Positions 5,830-6,868 of a DNA stretch of 6,868 nt are shown piece by piece. The stretch is from UBA8337 sp965658615 (GTDB taxonomy: Bacteria; Pseudomonadota; Alphaproteobacteria; RS24). The position numbers and the translations under genes are program-made. The stretch lies in NCBI GenBank assembly GCA_965658615.1, contig CBFHSX010000066.1:1-6868 (forward strand). Direction: 5' to 3'. Numbering within the stretch: the stretch's first letter is position 1; every line of letters begins with the position of its first letter. The notes beneath the pieces are model-generated. The model saw nothing but the letters and a program-made list of their open reading frames with translations. It had not been told where the DNA came from and did not search any database.

Positions 5830-6351
5830 ATGACCCCTGCGCCCCTCGATATACTCGAAACGGCTCTCGACTGGGCAAAGGCGGAGATGTTTTCGTCGGC
5901 GTTTTTTGCCGCTTTCGGCATTGCCTTTCTGATTGCCAGTTATGGTTTTTGGCAAGTGGGAAAAACCGATGCGGCCAAGGCCTTTGTGATCCCGCTTTTG
6001 GTTGTCGGCGGGCTGCTGGTCATTTTGGGGGTCGGTCTGATGATTTCAAACCTGATGCAGATTTCCAGCTTTCCGGAGGCTTATAATGCAGATGCCAAAG
6101 CCTTTCTGGCGGCGGAAATCGCCCGCGTCGAGAGGACCATTGAGGGGTATAATAACGCCTTGTTCAAGTTTATCCCGATTATCATTATCGTTTGCGCCGG
6201 CCCTCTTTTGGTCGTGAAATCGCCGCTTTGGCAAGCCAGCATGATGTGCATTATCGCCATGATGGCGATTATTCTTCTGGTCGACATGAACGCAAATGCG
6301 CGCCTCGCCATCTATAAAACGAAATTGCTGCAAGCCGAGCACAGTCACTAA
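5830..6351 (+). CDS. Four-helix integral membrane protein of unknown function
   Basis: I do not recognise this 173-residue protein. Four hydrophobic stretches look like transmembrane helices, at about residues 21-41, 51-73, 112-130 and 134-153. Between helices 2 and 3 is a soluble, charged, helix-prone segment (about 80-110, containing AFLAAEIARVERTIEGYNN). The C-terminal tail is short and ends in a His-containing EHSH. There are no obvious metal-binding, transport or enzyme motifs. AGGAAG 5 nt before ATG 5830 is a good ribosome-binding site and fixes the start. The gene lies 34 bp downstream of the P450 in the same direction with no convincing terminator between, so co-transcription is possible. 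A functional link to the P450 is not shown. It could equally be an unrelated inner-membrane protein. Confidence 0.85.
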   Translation: MTPAPLDILETALDWAKAEMFSSAFFAAFGIAFLIASYGFWQVGKTDAAKAFVIPLLVVGGLLVILGVGLMISNLMQISSFPEAYNADAKAFLAAEIARVERTIEGYNNALFKFIPIIIIVCAGPLLVVKSPLWQASMMCIIAMMAIILLVDMNANARLAIYKTKLLQAEHSH

Positions 6352-6366
6352 AAACGGTAATCCCCC

Positions 6367-6385
6367 GGCCGATTCGGCATCGGCC
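6367..6385. terminator. GC-rich stem-loop between the membrane-protein gene and tRNA-Ser
   Basis: GGCCGAT-TCGGC-ATCGGCC is a perfect 7-bp stem with a 5-nt loop. It lies 15 nt after the membrane-protein stop and 26 nt beyond the tRNA 3' end. It could slow transcription from both sides. No T-run follows immediately on either strand, although the minus strand reaches TTTTT about 13 nt later, so it is a weak intrinsic terminator candidate. Confidence 0.4.
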
Positions 6386-6411
6386 CGATCGGCTGCGCAA
6401 AAATAGGAAAA

Positions 6412-6502
6412 TGGCGGAGAGGAAGGGATTCGAACCCTCGATACGGGATTACCGTATACTCCCTTAGCAGGGGAGCGCCTTCGACCACTCGGCCACCTCT
6501 CC
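6412..6502 (-). tRNA. tRNA-Ser (anticodon GCU), CCA encoded
   Basis: The minus-strand sequence folds as a complete class II tRNA of 91 nt including 3' CCA. The acceptor stem is GGAGAGG/CCTCTCC with discriminator G. The D arm is GCC...GGC and the anticodon stem is CTCCC/GGGAG. The loop CTGCTAA has anticodon GCT at 6468-6466, which reads AGC/AGU serine codons. A long variable arm with a TACGG/CCGTA stem is diagnostic of Ser/Leu-type tRNAs. The T arm is GAGGG-TTCGAAT-CCCTT. No second copy of the tRNA 3' end, as would mark an integrated element, is seen in the window. Confidence 0.97.
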
Positions 6503-6509
6503 ACCGCCG

Positions 6510-6538
6510 TTGATAGCGAAGGGCGTCATGCTTTTCAA
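6510..6538 (-). promoter_or_regulatory. Predicted tRNA-Ser promoter
   Basis: On the minus strand TTGAAA (6538-6533) and TATCAA (6515-6510) are separated by 17 bp. The -10 ends 7 bp before the mature tRNA 5' end. Transcription would start at or within a base or two of the tRNA, giving an almost leaderless precursor. The GC-rich stretch CGGCGGT between is in the discriminator position typical of stable-RNA promoters. Confidence 0.5.
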
Positions 6539-6628
6539 GCGGAATTGCGGTCGGTGCCCGTGTTTTTTCTGCCTCTTGCTGAATCGCCTGCCAAATCGCA
6601 TAGTCGGGGCATGTTGCGGGTTAATTAT

Positions 6629-6868
6629 ATGCGTATGGCACTGGTCGCCTTGCTCTGCTTGGGGCTGGCGGCGTGTGGCTATTTTGACAAAGAAAAAGCG
6701 CCGGCAAAGCCTGTGGCCGTGCCGATATCAGCACCATTGCCGGTTGCGCCACCACCCATGCCGGAGGCGGAACCGGAACCTGAAGTGCCGTTTAATGTGC
6801 TGGGCGCGGTTTTGGGCGATGCCTGCCCGCGCGATGGCACACTATTGGCAGCTTATGCGCGTTGCGCC
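6629..6868 (+). CDS. Proline-rich lipoprotein, N-terminal part (runs off the right edge)
   Basis: The frame is open from ATG 6629 to the window end (80 codons seen). It begins with a short signal sequence and lipobox, LGLAACG, with the lipidation Cys at residue 16, so the mature protein should be membrane-anchored. Next comes a Pro/Ala/Val/Glu-rich linker (about residues 24-54, with APLPVAPPPMPEAEPEPE). The start of a possible domain follows, with two further Cys (near ACPRDG and ARCA). The start is uncertain. In-frame ATGs also occur at 6611 and 6635, and none has a strong Shine-Dalgarno sequence. I do not recognise the family. The C-terminus is outside the window, so length and function cannot be judged. 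Confidence 0.72.
   Translation, partial: MRMALVALLCLGLAACGYFDKEKAPAKPVAVPISAPLPVAPPPMPEAEPEPEVPFNVLGAVLGDACPRDGTLLAAYARCA

Noticed and set aside
5285..5921. Two long minus-strand frames opposite the P450 heme region
   Set aside because: They are shadows of a P450 with complete motifs. Their low-complexity Ser/Arg-rich composition is typical of antisense reading.
6412..6502. tRNA-Ser as an integration site for a mobile element
   Set aside because: No direct repeat of the tRNA 3' end, integrase gene or compositional break is visible within the window.
6046..6504. Minus-strand open frame of 152 codons beginning RWPSGRRRSPAKGVYG-like
   Set aside because: Its N-terminal part is a translation of tRNA-Ser, a well-known spurious ORF pattern, and the rest is antisense to the membrane-protein gene.
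1..6868. CRISPR array, insertion sequence, toxin-antitoxin or phage-defence system
   Set aside because: No regularly spaced repeats, transposase motifs, terminal inverted repeats or paired small toxin/antitoxin genes were found.

Overview
The window reads as chromosomal DNA of an alphaproteobacterium. A sphingomonad-like (Sphingomonadales) or related marine/soil lineage is my best guess. The basis is the middling GC content by eye, the combination of a CYP108-like P450, an ACAD10/11-type kinase and a DUF7064/7065-like protein, and a tRNA-Ser with encoded CCA. The lineage is an inference; no marker gene fixes it.

Layout, left to right. (1) A leftward two-gene unit: a 3'-truncated DUF7064/7065-like protein (1-808) lies 27 bp downstream of a stand-alone APH-fold kinase of the type fused to acyl-CoA dehydrogenase in ACAD10/11 (836-1885). 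(2) A 203-bp divergent intergenic region separates these from a rightward TetR/AcrR regulator (2089-2700). It has a good promoter for the regulator with a palindrome over its -35 box. (3) A leftward acyl-CoA synthetase (2710-4395) converges on the regulator with only 9 bp between stop codons, and a small inverted repeat spans both stops. (4) A 149-bp divergent control region lies between the synthetase and a rightward cytochrome P450 (4545-5795). It contains a perfect-armed 20-bp palindrome (9-2-9) at overlapping back-to-back promoters. (5) A four-helix membrane protein of unknown function follows the P450 (5830-6351). (6) A tRNA-Ser(GCU) is on the minus strand (6412-6502) with its own promoter. 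(7) The start of a proline-rich lipoprotein runs off the right edge (6629-6868).

How it may work together (inference). The left 5.8 kb looks like a TetR-controlled catabolic cassette for a hydrophobic substrate such as a terpenoid, alicyclic, aromatic or fatty compound. The P450 would introduce a hydroxyl group and the ligase would make the CoA thioester. The ACAD10/11-type kinase could phosphorylate a hydroxyacyl-CoA, as LvaA does in levulinate catabolism and as ACAD10/11 do for 4-hydroxyacyl-CoAs. The DUF7064/7065-like barrel protein may bind or modify a lipid intermediate. No ferredoxin, ferredoxin reductase or acyl-CoA dehydrogenase is in the window, so those steps must be supplied from elsewhere or from beyond the left edge. 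The right 1 kb (membrane protein, tRNA, lipoprotein) looks like unrelated housekeeping context.
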